From Roseibium porphyridii (lineage in GTDB: Bacteria; Pseudomonadota; Alphaproteobacteria; Rhizobiales; Stappiaceae), in contig NZ_CP120863.1 of the NCBI RefSeq assembly GCF_026191725.2, positions 3,018,001-3,082,000 of the forward strand: a stretch of DNA of 64,000 nt, in the 5' to 3' direction. The notes under the pieces were generated by a model, which had not been told where the DNA came from, made no database searches, and worked only from the letters and a program-made list of their open reading frames with translations. Within the stretch, counting starts at the first letter, position 1. Every line of letters starts with the position of its first letter. The translations under genes and the position numbers were made by a program. Of this stretch, positions 16,523 through 26,108 are shown one piece after another.

Positions 16523-17881
16523 TTAGAGCGACAGTGCCGTCAATTTTTCGCCTGCAGCCAGGAACGAGGCCGGATTGTTGGGCTTTTCATTGCGGCGAAT
16601 CTCATAGTGCAGATGAGGGCCTGTTGATCGACCTGTAGAACCGATATTTCCAATCAGGTCGCCCGCCAGCACATGATCGCCCTCAGAGACGCGAATGCGG
16701 CTGAGATGCGCATAACGGGTCACGAACCCGTTAGCGTGTCGGATCTCCACCATTTTGCCGTATCCACCTTGCCATTTGGCGCTCAGGATCGTTCCCGGCG
16801 CGGTCGAATAGACGCGGGAACCATAGGGTGCCTTGAAGTCTGTACCGGTGTGCATTGCAAGTCGGCCAAGGAAAGGATCGACACGAGGTCCATAGCTGCT
16901 GGAAACCGACCCGTTTTTAATCGGACGTTTGACGGGGAGCCGTAGTGCAGTGAATTTTATTCGCCGCAACGCGTCTAAGGCATTGCTGGCACGTTCTATT
17001 CTTTGTGGGAAGTTCTCATCGGTTATGGGCAGGAATGGGCCGCCGACGGATGTCTTTTTGCGCAACGCTGTGTTTACGGAAGGTGCTATCTTCCGGGTGA
17101 TGTCGAGAATATCGTTGATCCGACCTTCAGTCGCGACCGTGATCGCATCAATCGCTGCAGTGCTTTCGACATCCATCGCCGAGATGTCAGCCTTCACCGC
17201 ATCGAGAGCAGTTTGCTTCTCAGAGTTTTTTTTTTCGTCGAGCAGCTCGGCGTTGGCGCCATCGACCGGTTGTTGCAGGATTGTGAGTGGGTCGACACTC
17301 CTGCTCGTACCGTCGCGAAGACCAAGTGCCTTTACCGGCTCATCGATCAGTTCACTTTCGCCACCGATCGCAGATTTGTCATGCGTATCAGCTGCTGCAA
17401 GGCCACGGCCGTCCAGACTGGGCTTTTGAGGCGGCAGCGGTTTGTCACTGCTGAGATAGATGCCTGCATTTTCAGCCCGCGCAACAAGATCAGCAACAAT
17501 AGCATGACGCTGATTGAGATCCTGCTGCCTGCGCAGCACGTCCATGACCTGAATTTCAACCGATTCCCGATCAACCATCTGCCGGCTGTTCAGGTTTTCA
17601 ATTTCGGCACGCAGGCGATCGATGTGATCCTGGTACTCAAGGACAAGTTCAGTGCGCTCAGCGCTTGCTTCCGCCATCATGTCGTTGCGCAGAAGATAGT
17701 AACCGACTGTCCCAACCACTGCGAGCGTGGCTGTTACACAGGCGATAGCGCCGCAGACAAGGTGAGCGGGACGCACCGTATATGTGGTTGTCTTGGCGTT
17801 TTTCCCCAAGGGCGCATGATGGGCTGCTGCCCTTTGGTTTGGGTATGTCCGCGTCTTTTCTCGGCGCTGTTGCATGGTCAC
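16523..17881 (-). CDS. M23-family (LytM) peptidoglycan metallopeptidase, membrane-anchored
   Basis: This 452-residue protein has a short basic cytoplasmic N-terminus, one membrane segment (about residues 42-65, LVCGAIACVTATLAVVGTVGYYL), a coiled-coil region (about 70-145) and a long linker. The C-terminal LytM domain has HTGTDF, a zinc-ligand region and the HLHYEIRRN motif, with the GNIGSTGRSTGPHLH block intact. The zinc motifs look complete, so it may cut peptide crosslinks itself or activate amidases in the manner of EnvC/NlpD. It converges on prfB and sits upstream of the DUF455 gene on the same strand. Specific cleavage preference cannot be told. Confidence 0.9.
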   Translation of the reverse strand: MTMQQRREKTRTYPNQRAAAHHAPLGKNAKTTTYTVRPAHLVCGAIACVTATLAVVGTVGYYLLRNDMMAEASAERTELVLEYQDHIDRLRAEIENLNSRQMVDRESVEIQVMDVLRRQQDLNQRHAIVADLVARAENAGIYLSSDKPLPPQKPSLDGRGLAAADTHDKSAIGGESELIDEPVKALGLRDGTSRSVDPLTILQQPVDGANAELLDEKKNSEKQTALDAVKADISAMDVESTAAIDAITVATEGRINDILDITRKIAPSVNTALRKKTSVGGPFLPITDENFPQRIERASNALDALRRIKFTALRLPVKRPIKNGSVSSSYGPRVDPFLGRLAMHTGTDFKAPYGSRVYSTAPGTILSAKWQGGYGKMVEIRHANGFVTRYAHLSRIRVSEGDHVLAGDLIGNIGSTGRSTGPHLHYEIRRNEKPNNPASFLAAGEKLTALSL

Positions 17882-17965
17882 TCAGTCACTGCCTGCATTC
17901 TGCAAAAGAACTGAGTGTGATTAGAATTTGGTAAGGTTAATAAATCGTCTTCAAAGGGGGTGAAA

Positions 17966-18802
17966 TTACCCGACAAGAGGCGCCAATGGCTTGTAAAACC
18001 CAGGGGTTAGGCCAGCTTCCGAGCGCGCACGATCGTTAAAAGGTGGTTTCAGAGCTCCGCGGAAGTGTCGCCGAACATAAGCATGGAATGCCGGTTCAGC
18101 TCTGATTCCCTGTCGATCGCATAAGAATCGGAACCATTTCGCTCCAAATGCAACGTGATTCTTTTCGTCCCGGTAGATGATATCCAGGCACTTCGCAGTG
18201 TCTTCGTCACCAATCTGACGGGCCTTTTCGATCATTGGAGGTGTGATATCGAGACCCCGGGCCTCCAGAACAAGGGGAATGATCGCCAATCTGGCAGCCA
18301 GGTCGTGTCCGGTGTCTTGCGCTGCCTGCCAGAGACCATCGTGCGCAGGCAGGTCGCCGTAGGTGGCATCCAATCGTGACAGCCTGTCTTGGAGCATTGC
18401 AAAATGCTTTGCTTCCTCCAGTCCGACACGGACCCAGTCGTCATAATAGGATCTGGGTAGTCGTACATAAGCAAAGCGCCCGATAAGGTCCCAGGTCAAA
18501 TCAACGGCATTCAACTCGATATGTGCAAGCGAATGGATGAGCGCCAGTCTGCCGGCCTTGCCGGTAAGGCTTCGCTTGGGCATGTCGCGCGGCGCCAGGA
18601 GTGTTGGGTTCGGCGGACGGCCTGGCCGTTCCGGCATGTCACCGTCCTTTGAAAGCGACCCCAAAGCCAGGCTTCTTTGAAACCAGGCTTTGGACACGCC
18701 GTAAGCGAGCCGAACCTTTTCGCTTGTCTCTTGAGCTGCGACAATCGCACGCGCACCGGCTACGAGGCTTTCAGGGATGTCTGGTTTTTCCGTAGTCGGC
18801 AT
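17966..18802 (-). CDS. DUF455-family ferritin-like protein
   Basis: This 278-residue protein shows the DUF455 pattern. A family segment RPGRPPNPTLLAPRDMPKR is followed by four-helix-bundle carboxylate and His motifs: HSLAHIELNAVDL, EEAKHF (in VGLEEAKHFAML) and YRDEKNHVAFG. The paired E-x-x-H arrangements suggest a di-iron or similar metal site, but no reaction is established for the family that I can name. The ATG at 18802, 7 bases after the bcp stop and preceded by TAAGGTAAG, is preferred over an upstream ATG inside bcp. Its coupling to the peroxiredoxin gene suggests a role in oxidative or metal stress, which is inference. Confidence 0.85.
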   Translation of the reverse strand: MPTTEKPDIPESLVAGARAIVAAQETSEKVRLAYGVSKAWFQRSLALGSLSKDGDMPERPGRPPNPTLLAPRDMPKRSLTGKAGRLALIHSLAHIELNAVDLTWDLIGRFAYVRLPRSYYDDWVRVGLEEAKHFAMLQDRLSRLDATYGDLPAHDGLWQAAQDTGHDLAARLAIIPLVLEARGLDITPPMIEKARQIGDEDTAKCLDIIYRDEKNHVAFGAKWFRFLCDRQGIRAEPAFHAYVRRHFRGALKPPFNDRARSEAGLTPGFYKPLAPLVG

Positions 18803-18809
18803 GCTTACC

Positions 18810-19277
18810 TTAGAGTGTGCCTGCTGCTTCAAGAACGGCCTCGGCATGCCCGGGCACTTTCACTTTCCGCCAGATTTGAGCGATTTTTCCCTCTGCGTCT
18901 ATCAAAAACGTGGCTCGCTCTACACCCATGTATTTCTTGCCATACATGGATTTCTCCACCCAGACACCAAAACTTTCTGCTGTTTGTGTATCGGTATCGG
19001 CCCCAAGTCTGACCGCGAGGTTGTGTTTGGCAATGAAGTTGTCGTGTTTCTTGGCGGAATCGGGTGAAATTCCGATGATGGTTATTCCGAGGTTCTTGAA
19101 GGCTTCCATGTTTTCAGAGAAGGCAATTGCCTCCTTTGTGCAGCCTGGTGTGTTGTCCTTGGGATAAAAATAGACCACCACGGGTTTCCCTTTCAGGGAA
19201 CTTAGTGAGACCCGACCGCCACCATCGCTCTCCAGATCAAAGTCAGGTGCTGCATCGCCAATGGTCAAATCACCCAT
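18810..19277 (-). CDS. bcp: Thioredoxin-dependent peroxiredoxin, Bcp/PrxQ type
   Basis: This 155-residue cytoplasmic peroxidase reduces hydrogen peroxide and organic hydroperoxides. The peroxidatic Cys is in DNTPGCTKEA. The family's resolving Cys, normally five residues later, is replaced (TPGCTKEAIAF has Ala at that place), so this is a 1-Cys-like PrxQ or uses another thiol. The Arg of GVERATFLID and the overall length are typical. It is first in a two-gene unit with the DUF455 gene and diverges from the large AsmA-like gene at 19479. Confidence 0.93.
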   Translation of the reverse strand: MGDLTIGDAAPDFDLESDGGGRVSLSSLKGKPVVVYFYPKDNTPGCTKEAIAFSENMEAFKNLGITIIGISPDSAKKHDNFIAKHNLAVRLGADTDTQTAESFGVWVEKSMYGKKYMGVERATFLIDAEGKIAQIWRKVKVPGHAEAVLEAAGTL

Positions 19278-19478
19278 ATTGCCTTCCTTCCGTCAAAGTT
19301 TGTGCGTTAATGCCCGAATCCGCCAGTTCGCGGGATCGCGGCTGTCGCTTTTGTCAAAGAGTTCGCAGTATCATAGGTCGCTCGGCGACTCGTTCAATGC
19401 TGCGCGGGAGCAAGCCAGATCTTGTTCCAGGAAACACTGGATCGCCTGACTGATACGCACAGGCTTTAGAATGGATTT

Positions 19479-22400
19479 GTGGAGTTGCCAACCAAAGGCG
19501 GAGCGACAGAGCTGAAAGAGCCGGGTAAAGCCAGGCCCAAACGGAAGCGACTACGTTACTTCGTCGCTTTCCTTCTCGTCTGCTTGGTTGCGGCGACTAT
19601 CGCCGTGTTTGCGTCTGGGCCAGTTCGCGTGCCTATGCTGGGAAGCCTGTTGGCAATGCAAGGGACACGTGGTCCGGTCACGCTTTCCGTCGACGGTGCG
19701 AGCCTTGATTTCACCGCGCGTGACGGCATCAACATTATCCTTGAAGGTGCAGAGGCCAGTATCAGTGGCCCCTCGGCTGTCACACTACGCCTTCCCAAAC
19801 TGACCGCGCCGCTTAACAGGGATGCGCTGTTCTCGGGCAAAGTCCATTTCTCTTCCCTGATTCTCGATCAACCGCACGTCGAAATCGAGCTGAAAGGCGG
19901 TCCGGCAAAGATACCGGAAATCGGTCCTCTTATGGAGGCGGTTGATCGGGTTAGCGACGTTGTCGATGATCAGTTCGCGCGCAGAGCGCTGAAGTTTGTC
20001 AGTGTCACGGATGCATCGGTTGAACTGTCCGGGGCGACCAAGCGAAAATTCACAGGCATTGACGCCAATGTGTTCAGGGGAAGTAACCGTGCGATCCGCG
20101 CTTTTGCAAAGGTATCGGGTGGTGTTTCCACCTGGCGGATGGAACTTGCACGCAGCGCCCCCGAGGGGGGAGCAGAGAAGAGCATCGGCGTTGTGGTCAA
20201 CGGTATCACTCTCGCAGAACTCCTTGGACCCAATGCCACACCGCAATACGGCAAGGGCTTCGGGTTACCGGCTTCGGCCAAAATTGAAAGTCGATTGGAT
20301 GCGGAAGGAGAGTTTCTTTCAGCAAACGCGGTCGCGCGGGTCCGAAATGGCTGGTTTCAAATGGGAAGGACCTTGGTTGCATTTGATGATGCAGCTTTAT
20401 CACTTCTGTTTAAAAAGTCCGGCCAACCTATTGAAATAACAAAATCTCATATCATTCGAGGCAATAGTCGAATCTTTTTCACCGGTGCGTTGGAGCCCGG
20501 TCTCGGTGGCGGGCGCGAATGGGGCATCAAGCTGGATGCCGAGCATCCTCAATTCGGTTCGGCCGACATTCGCGAAGCGCCCCATATGCTTGATGGGGTT
20601 CAGGTGAGAGCGCGCTTTGACCCGCATGGCCGGCTTTTGTCGATAGATCGCTTTACCGCACGTTCCGGAAAAGCGGTTGTTCATGGCGTGGCCGTTCTCG
20701 AGATAACCTCTAAGGGGCCTTATCTGGCACTTGCCGCTGAGGGCGAGCAGATTCCAATCGCCGTGGCCAAACAGCTTTGGCCAATAACACTCGTTCCACC
20801 TGCGCGGCGCTGGATCATCGACAGAATAACCGGCGGGAAAATTGAAAAGGTCTCCTATACCGGCGCCATCCGTCCACCAGCATTCAATCATCGTGATCCG
20901 GACCCGGGTTGGTCCGGCGACGACATGCGTCTTGACATGACTTTTTCCGGTGGGTCCGTCACGCCCATTGGAGAAGTTCCAGAGATAAAGGGGCTTGCGG
21001 GGACGCTGACCGTTCAGGACGAAACGCTCACTGTTTCAGCAACCGATGGCTTTGCGACGACCCCCGATGGCGGCGAAATTGTTTTGCCAGAGGGTGTCTT
21101 CAATATTTTCAACTTGCCCCTCCGACACGGAAAGCTTGCCCAGATTACGACGAAGCTGCAAGGCGAGGCCAAGGATCTGGGCGAGGTTGTCGATAGCGCT
21201 CCCTTTAGAGTGCTTGAACGTGCCGGATTGAAAAACGATGGTGTCAGCGGTCAGGGCGAACTCGACGTCACGGCAACTTTTCCGCTTGGAAAACCCGTCG
21301 ATATTGTCGATCTCGATTGGCGAGCTACGGGCGAGTTGGAGAATTTCACCGATAAAAACCCGATATTGGGGCACACCGTTGCAGATGCAGATGTCTCAAT
21401 TGATGCGAACAAGCAGCAGGTCGCGATAACGGGGAGGGGCAAGCTGGACGGTCTGCAGGCCGATATCGACCTCGTCGTTCCCCTTGGCGAAAACGGAGTT
21501 GCCGGCAAACAAGACGTGATCGTCTCCACCACTGCTGCCCAATTGAAAGACAAAGGAATTGATCTGACAGCGTTTCTGGACGGACCCATGACGCTGAATG
21601 TCACCCGGGCAGAGGACGCACAGGACTTTGTGATCGACCTGAAACCTACGGACGTGCGCTTGCTGGCACTTGGATGGCATAAGGCCAATGGCGTTCCGGC
21701 AACGGCCTCGTTCAGGCTCGTGGAGACGGACACTTCTCGCAAAATCGAAAACTTCAAGCTTACGTCTGAAGGTGTCAACGTCACCGGAAATATGAACCTG
21801 TCGGCAGATGGAGACCTCGTTACTGCGTCGTTTGATACTTTTCAGTTACGACCGGGAGATGATGTGGAAGTTGACATACAGCGCGCTTCTGGTGGTCGGT
21901 ACGACATCATTTTTGCGGGTGCTGCGTTCGACGGTCGTGGACTCATTCGCAGCATTCGTAGTCCCGGTGGAAGTAAGGGAGCGGGTGACTTCGAAGATGG
22001 CGCGAGAATCTCCGCTACGATTGATCGCGTCACAGGCTTCAACGGTCAAAGTATCTCAGGCTTTGCCGGGCAGATCGAGACCGGAAGCAAAGGATTGGTG
22101 TCGGCTGATCTGGGCGGACTGATGAACGGAAACTCCGGTTTTGAATTCTCTGTGACACCGCAGAACGGATCGCAGACTGCCAACGGAAACTTTGCCGATA
22201 CCGGAGCAACACTTCGCTTCCTGGATCTTTACGAGCGTATGCAGGGCGGCAATGGCACCGTGAATGTTGCCATGGCCGATGAAGACAGTTGGGTCGGTGA
22301 CTTCAATGTTCGAAGCCTGAAAATTACCGAAGACCCGGCGATCAAACGCATTCGGGAGCGTGATCGAAATGGGTTAAACCCGGACGGTTCGGTTACCAAT

Positions 22401-22772
22401 CGGCGGGAGGTTGATGGAACGGCGAGTTTCGATACACTCGATATCAGTTTCACGCGCGACGGCGACTTGATGACAATTACCCGAGGAGCCCTGCAGGGGA
22501 CCGCGCTCGGCGGCACGGTCAGCGGCACCGTTGATCTTGATCAGCAGACACTCAACCTGACCGGGACATTCGTACCGATTTATGCGTTGAACAATTTCTT
22601 TGCCAAAATACCGCTGCTTGGGTTTGCACTCGGTGGCAATTCCGGTGAAGGGCTGATTGGCGTCACCTACAAACTGTCCGGATCTGTTTCCGATCCGGTC
22701 CTGTCAGTCAATCCGATCTCAGCGATCGCGCCCGGTATCTTTCGCAAGATGTTTGAATTCCAGGCCAATTGA
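19479..22772 (+). CDS. Large AsmA/YhdP-like envelope protein (DUF3971)
   Basis: This 1097-residue protein has a Lys/Arg-rich N-terminus, one membrane anchor (about residues 26-46) and then a very long periplasmic region of beta-rich repeats. The C-terminal part (GGTVSGTVDLDQQTLNLTGTFVPIYALNNFF...IPLLG) is the AsmA-like C2 signature of the YhdP/TamB-related family. Those proteins form hydrophobic grooves proposed to carry phospholipids between inner and outer membranes. It starts at GTG 19479: an in-frame TAG lies only 12 bases upstream and no in-frame ATG is near. It converges on tyrS. Confidence 0.88.
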   Translation: MELPTKGGATELKEPGKARPKRKRLRYFVAFLLVCLVAATIAVFASGPVRVPMLGSLLAMQGTRGPVTLSVDGASLDFTARDGINIILEGAEASISGPSAVTLRLPKLTAPLNRDALFSGKVHFSSLILDQPHVEIELKGGPAKIPEIGPLMEAVDRVSDVVDDQFARRALKFVSVTDASVELSGATKRKFTGIDANVFRGSNRAIRAFAKVSGGVSTWRMELARSAPEGGAEKSIGVVVNGITLAELLGPNATPQYGKGFGLPASAKIESRLDAEGEFLSANAVARVRNGWFQMGRTLVAFDDAALSLLFKKSGQPIEITKSHIIRGNSRIFFTGALEPGLGGGREWGIKLDAEHPQFGSADIREAPHMLDGVQVRARFDPHGRLLSIDRFTARSGKAVVHGVAVLEITSKGPYLALAAEGEQIPIAVAKQLWPITLVPPARRWIIDRITGGKIEKVSYTGAIRPPAFNHRDPDPGWSGDDMRLDMTFSGGSVTPIGEVPEIKGLAGTLTVQDETLTVSATDGFATTPDGGEIVLPEGVFNIFNLPLRHGKLAQITTKLQGEAKDLGEVVDSAPFRVLERAGLKNDGVSGQGELDVTATFPLGKPVDIVDLDWRATGELENFTDKNPILGHTVADADVSIDANKQQVAITGRGKLDGLQADIDLVVPLGENGVAGKQDVIVSTTAAQLKDKGIDLTAFLDGPMTLNVTRAEDAQDFVIDLKPTDVRLLALGWHKANGVPATASFRLVETDTSRKIENFKLTSEGVNVTGNMNLSADGDLVTASFDTFQLRPGDDVEVDIQRASGGRYDIIFAGAAFDGRGLIRSIRSPGGSKGAGDFEDGARISATIDRVTGFNGQSISGFAGQIETGSKGLVSADLGGLMNGNSGFEFSVTPQNGSQTANGNFADTGATLRFLDLYERMQGGNGTVNVAMADEDSWVGDFNVRSLKITEDPAIKRIRERDRNGLNPDGSVTNRREVDGTASFDTLDISFTRDGDLMTITRGALQGTALGGTVSGTVDLDQQTLNLTGTFVPIYALNNFFAKIPLLGFALGGNSGEGLIGVTYKLSGSVSDPVLSVNPISAIAPGIFRKMFEFQAN

Positions 22773-22781
22773 GCATCAAAA

Positions 22782-22815
22782 AAAGGCCGATCAACATGAG
22801 CCGGCCTTTGTATGG
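22782..22815. terminator. Hairpin between the AsmA-like gene and tyrS
   Basis: AAAGGCCG (22782-22789) pairs with CGGCCTTT (22802-22809) across a 12-base loop. A-rich sequence lies on one side and a short T-rich tail on the other, so it can serve both converging genes. Confidence 0.75.
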
Positions 22816-22829
22816 GTCTTTGCTATTGT

Positions 22830-24083
22830 TCAGACCGGCTTCAAGAGCACGTGCTTTTTCTTACCAAGTGACAGTTTGACAATTCCCTCGTCGGTGACAT
22901 CGTCGAGAGACAGTTGCCGGCGGTCATTTTGCTCACCCTTGTCGTTGATCTTGACCGCACCGCCCTTGATATTGCGACGGACGTCGCCGTTAGAAGCGCA
23001 CAGTCCGGCGGTAACAAATGCGGACAACACCCCCAGACCCGCTTCAAGATCAGCTTTGGAAATCTCTACAGTAGGCAAACCCTCCGCAGACTGACCTTCT
23101 TCGAAGGCCTTGCGTGCAGTTTCTGCGGCAAGCTCTGCCTTGTCACGGCCATGGATCAGAGCTGTTGCCTCTGTAGCGAGGATCTTCTTGGCTTCGTTGA
23201 CATCGGCACCCTGGAGTGCAGCCAGCCTTGCGACCTCGTCCATTGGCAGGACTGTGAAGAGTTTCAAAAAACGCTCGACATCCGCATCTTCCGTATTGCG
23301 CCAATACTGCCAATAGTCATAGGCGGAAAGCTGCTCCTCATTCAGCCAGACAGCTCCAGCTGCGGTCTTGCCCATTTTGGCACCTGAGGCAGTGGTCAAC
23401 AACGGGGATGTCAGGGCATAGGCATCCGCCTCGCCGAGGCGTCGCACAAGGTCGGTTCCGGAAAGGATGTTGCCCCATTGATCCGAGCCGCCCATCTGCA
23501 GCCGACACCCGGTCCTGCGGAAAAGCTCCAGATAGTCATAGCCCTGCAAGAGCATGTAGTTGAATTCCAGGAAGGACAGATGTTGTTCACGCTCAAGTCG
23601 AAGACGGACCGAGTCACGTTGGATCATCTGATTGACCGAGAAATGCCTGCCGATGTCCCTCAGGAAGTCGACATAGTTCAGTTTCAAGAGCCAATCGGCA
23701 TTGTCCAGCATGAGCGCATCAGTCGGACCGTTTCCAAAGGTCAGAAGCTTTTCGAATACCTTCCTGATACCAGCCTTGTTTTCTTCAATGTCTTCTTCCG
23801 TCAGCATTCGGCGGGTTTCGTCCTTGCCGGATGGATCGCCGACACGGGTTGTGCCGCCGCCCATCAAGGCGATTGGACGGTGCCCGGTTTTCTGAAACCA
23901 GTGGAGCATCATGATTGGCACCAGCGATCCGGCGTGAAGGCTCGGTGCCGTGCAATCAAAACCGATATAAGCGGTTACGGTCTCCTTGGCGCAGAGTGTG
24001 TCGAGCCCGTCTGGGTCGGATATCTGGTGAATAAAACCGCGTTCTGAAAGAACGTTTAGAAAGTCCGATTTGAACTCGCTCAT
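22830..24083 (-). CDS. tyrS: Tyrosyl-tRNA synthetase
   Basis: This ~417-residue class I synthetase charges tRNA-Tyr. The HIGH-type signature is HAGSLVPI, the KMSKS-type loop is KMGKT ([10 protein letters not shown]), tyrosine-binding residues sit in [24 protein letters not shown], and a C-terminal S4 RNA-binding domain is present ([18 protein letters not shown]). The frame extends to an ATG at 24176, but the region before MSEFKSDFL is unlike the family. I therefore prefer 24083, with an ATG at 24119 preceded by AGGGCC as an alternative. Confidence 0.95.
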   Translation of the reverse strand: MSEFKSDFLNVLSERGFIHQISDPDGLDTLCAKETVTAYIGFDCTAPSLHAGSLVPIMMLHWFQKTGHRPIALMGGGTTRVGDPSGKDETRRMLTEEDIEENKAGIRKVFEKLLTFGNGPTDALMLDNADWLLKLNYVDFLRDIGRHFSVNQMIQRDSVRLRLEREQHLSFLEFNYMLLQGYDYLELFRRTGCRLQMGGSDQWGNILSGTDLVRRLGEADAYALTSPLLTTASGAKMGKTAAGAVWLNEEQLSAYDYWQYWRNTEDADVERFLKLFTVLPMDEVARLAALQGADVNEAKKILATEATALIHGRDKAELAAETARKAFEEGQSAEGLPTVEISKADLEAGLGVLSAFVTAGLCASNGDVRRNIKGGAVKINDKGEQNDRRQLSLDDVTDEGIVKLSLGKKKHVLLKPV

Positions 24084-24216
24084 GCCTGTCTGTCCGTCCG
24101 TAGTCGTCTTCTGCGCCATCAAGGGCCCTGTTGGACGTGCTCTAGCGCGTGCTGCCGGAGTTGTAAATTGCAGCACATAGGAAAAGGGGGTGTTGTTGCA
24201 GCTTGACCGAAAAAGT

Positions 24217-24435
24217 TCAGTTTGGAGTGCGTCCTACCGGGCGAACTTTCAGACATACATACTTCAATTGACCTTCTTCCCAGGCGATACGCAATTCTTC
24301 GCTCAGTGTTCGAGGCACCAATTCATTCAGCACAGCCTGGCACTCAGCCTCGGTTTCGAAAGTACCTTCATCACTTACTGGCCAAACATTCGGACCGGTT
24401 AGCATTTGAATGGATACTGCAAGAATAGCCCACAT
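24217..24435 (-). CDS. Small hypothetical protein, 72 residues
   Basis: The start at 24435 has an excellent ribosome site (AGAGAGGTG about 8 bases upstream), which is the main reason to call it real. The first ~14 residues are hydrophobic ([12 protein letters not shown]), so it may be exported or anchored. Two cysteines follow, in AECQAVL and KYVCLKV, and could form a disulfide. I do not recognise the family. It lies upstream of tyrS on the same strand, with 133 bases between. Confidence 0.65.
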   Translation of the reverse strand: MWAILAVSIQMLTGPNVWPVSDEGTFETEAECQAVLNELVPRTLSEELRIAWEEGQLKYVCLKVRPVGRTPN

Positions 24436-24604
24436 ATTGAATCACCTCTCTTTTGTGATTTACATCATAAAATGTAACAAAGCCGCGGCTAATCATATGA
24501 AAGTAACCCAACGTGATGGCAGTCACAGCCGAACAATTGCGGCAAGTCTATGTTCTTCTCATCGGCGCAGCGAATTGCGCCAGGATCAAGAGAGAGGACC
24601 TGAC

Positions 24605-24874
24605 ATGTTTCGTAAGTTCGCAATCGCCGCCGTTACTGTTGCCACCGTCGCAACTGCTGCCGTTTCCATGACACCGAGCGAAGCTCATGCAAAAAACCGT
24701 GCCGGAGCCGTCGCTGCCGGAGCGATCTTCGGCCTTGCTGCCGGCGCTATTATCGCCTCCCAGGCACGTCCGCGCTATCAGCCGCCGGTTCGCTGCAGCT
24801 ACCGTCCAATTACACGCTGGGATGCTTACTATGGCCGTTACGTTGTCGTTGGTCATCGTCAAGTTTGCTACTAA
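24605..24874 (+). CDS. Small exported glycine-rich protein, 89 residues
   Basis: A strong ribosome site (GAGAGGAC) precedes the ATG at 24605. A signal peptide (about residues 1-28, cleaved near SEAHA) is followed by a glycine-zipper-like hydrophobic stretch AGAVAAGAIFGLAAGAIIAS. The C-terminal part is Tyr/Arg-rich with two cysteines (RCSYRP and RQVCY). Proteins of this shape are common in Hyphomicrobiales envelopes and have no assigned function that I can state. A clear terminator follows at 24905-24925. Confidence 0.75.
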   Translation: MFRKFAIAAVTVATVATAAVSMTPSEAHAKNRAGAVAAGAIFGLAAGAIIASQARPRYQPPVRCSYRPITRWDAYYGRYVVVGHRQVCY

Positions 24875-24904
24875 GATCTTTCAAGATCCAATCGCTAGCG
24901 AATT

Positions 24905-24925
24905 GCCTCCTCCGGGAGGCTTTTT
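24905..24925 (+). terminator. Rho-independent terminator after the 89-residue gene
   Basis: GCCTCC (24905-24910) and GGAGGC (24915-24920) form a stem with a TCCG tetraloop, followed by TTTTT. Confidence 0.88.
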
Positions 24926-24988
24926 CGTATTGTGAAGTGTGTCATTTCACCTTCAAATACGGGACCCGCGAATCTTGGCCGGTGTTCC

Positions 24989-26041
24989 ATGTCATCTCAT
25001 CAACTTTCACCCTCACGCCGTTTTGGCCTGCTTTGTGGCTCGCTGAAGCCGGGTCCCACAAATTCAATTGCTGACGTCAGCGGCGTTTCCGTTGGGCACA
25101 AGACAATCCGTAACGGCGATGTGAATACAGGCTTCACTGCTTTGGTCCCGCATCCGGGGAACATCTTCCAGGAGAAGCTCACTGCGGGTGTCGAAATCAT
25201 AAATGGTTTTGGAAAGAGTGCCGGACTGATTCAGGTTGATGAGCTTGGGACACTTGAGACGCCAATTCTCCTAACAAATACATTCGCCATCGGCGCTGGC
25301 GTCAACGCGTTGATCCGGCAGGCAATCCTGAAAAATCCGGAGGTGGGTCGCACGACAAGTACGGTCAATCCTTTGGTTCTGGAATGCAATGACGGGTATC
25401 TGAACGATATTCAAGCCATGCCTCTTGCCGAAGTTGATGCAATTGCGGCTCTCGAAGCGGCTTCGTCTGAAGTCGAGCAAGGCAGTGTTGGCGCAGGTAC
25501 CGGCATGAGTGCATTCGGTTTCAAAGGCGGCATTGGATCGGCTTCCAGAACGTTCGAACTAGATAGTGGCCGTTTTGTGCTGGGGGCATTGGTGCTTGCC
25601 AATTTCGGGCGCGCGGGCGACCTGGTCTTGCCGGATGGTCGCCGTCCGGACCCCAAGGATACACAAACCTCTGAAGAGCGTGGCTCGGTTATTGTGGTCC
25701 TTGCGAGCGACGTTCCACTTGAGAGCCGACAGTTGAAACGCATTGCGAAGCGGGCAGGGGCGGGCCTTGCCCGTCTTGGTGCATTTTATGGAAATGGCAG
25801 TGGTGATATAGCGCTAGCGTTTTCCACAGCACAAAATGTTCTTCATCAGGAAGAAAATGATTTTGTCGACCGACGGTGCTTGAACGAAGACCGGATCGAT
25901 ATCCTCTTCAGAGCCGCCGCGGAAACAACACAAGAAGCCGTCTTGAATGCGATGATCGCTTCACCTTCGACAACAGGCAGAGAACGGCATCAGAGGCCGT
26001 CGCTGATCGATTGGCTTCAAGACACGTCGAACCAGCTTTAG
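24989..26041 (+). CDS. P1-family peptidase (DmpA/aminopeptidase type), self-processing
   Basis: This ~350-residue N-terminal-nucleophile hydrolase resembles the beta-peptidyl and D-/L-aminopeptidases of the DmpA family. The family block GAGTGMSAFGFKGGIGSASR is present. The predicted autocleavage point is the Gly-Ser pair in RGSVIVVLASDVPL (Ser codon at 25685-25687), which would free the nucleophile Ser and leave a large N-terminal and a small C-terminal chain. Substrate is unknown. The ATG at 24989 is preferred, with a GTG at 24932 also in frame. It lacks a signal peptide and is therefore probably cytoplasmic. Confidence 0.87.
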   Translation: MSSHQLSPSRRFGLLCGSLKPGPTNSIADVSGVSVGHKTIRNGDVNTGFTALVPHPGNIFQEKLTAGVEIINGFGKSAGLIQVDELGTLETPILLTNTFAIGAGVNALIRQAILKNPEVGRTTSTVNPLVLECNDGYLNDIQAMPLAEVDAIAALEAASSEVEQGSVGAGTGMSAFGFKGGIGSASRTFELDSGRFVLGALVLANFGRAGDLVLPDGRRPDPKDTQTSEERGSVIVVLASDVPLESRQLKRIAKRAGAGLARLGAFYGNGSGDIALAFSTAQNVLHQEENDFVDRRCLNEDRIDILFRAAAETTQEAVLNAMIASPSTTGRERHQRPSLIDWLQDTSNQL

Positions 26042-26057
26042 GGAACGAACCCAACAG

Positions 26058-26085
26058 AAAACCCCGGCGTTGCCGCCGGGGTTTT
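26058..26085. terminator. Bidirectional terminator between the peptidase gene and glnA
   Basis: AAAACCCCGGC (26058-26068) and GCCGGGGTTTT (26075-26085) form a perfect 11-bp stem with A- and T-tracts at its base, serving both converging genes. Confidence 0.9.
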
Positions 26086-26108
26086 CGATGTTGCAAGCTA
26101 CGATCCGA

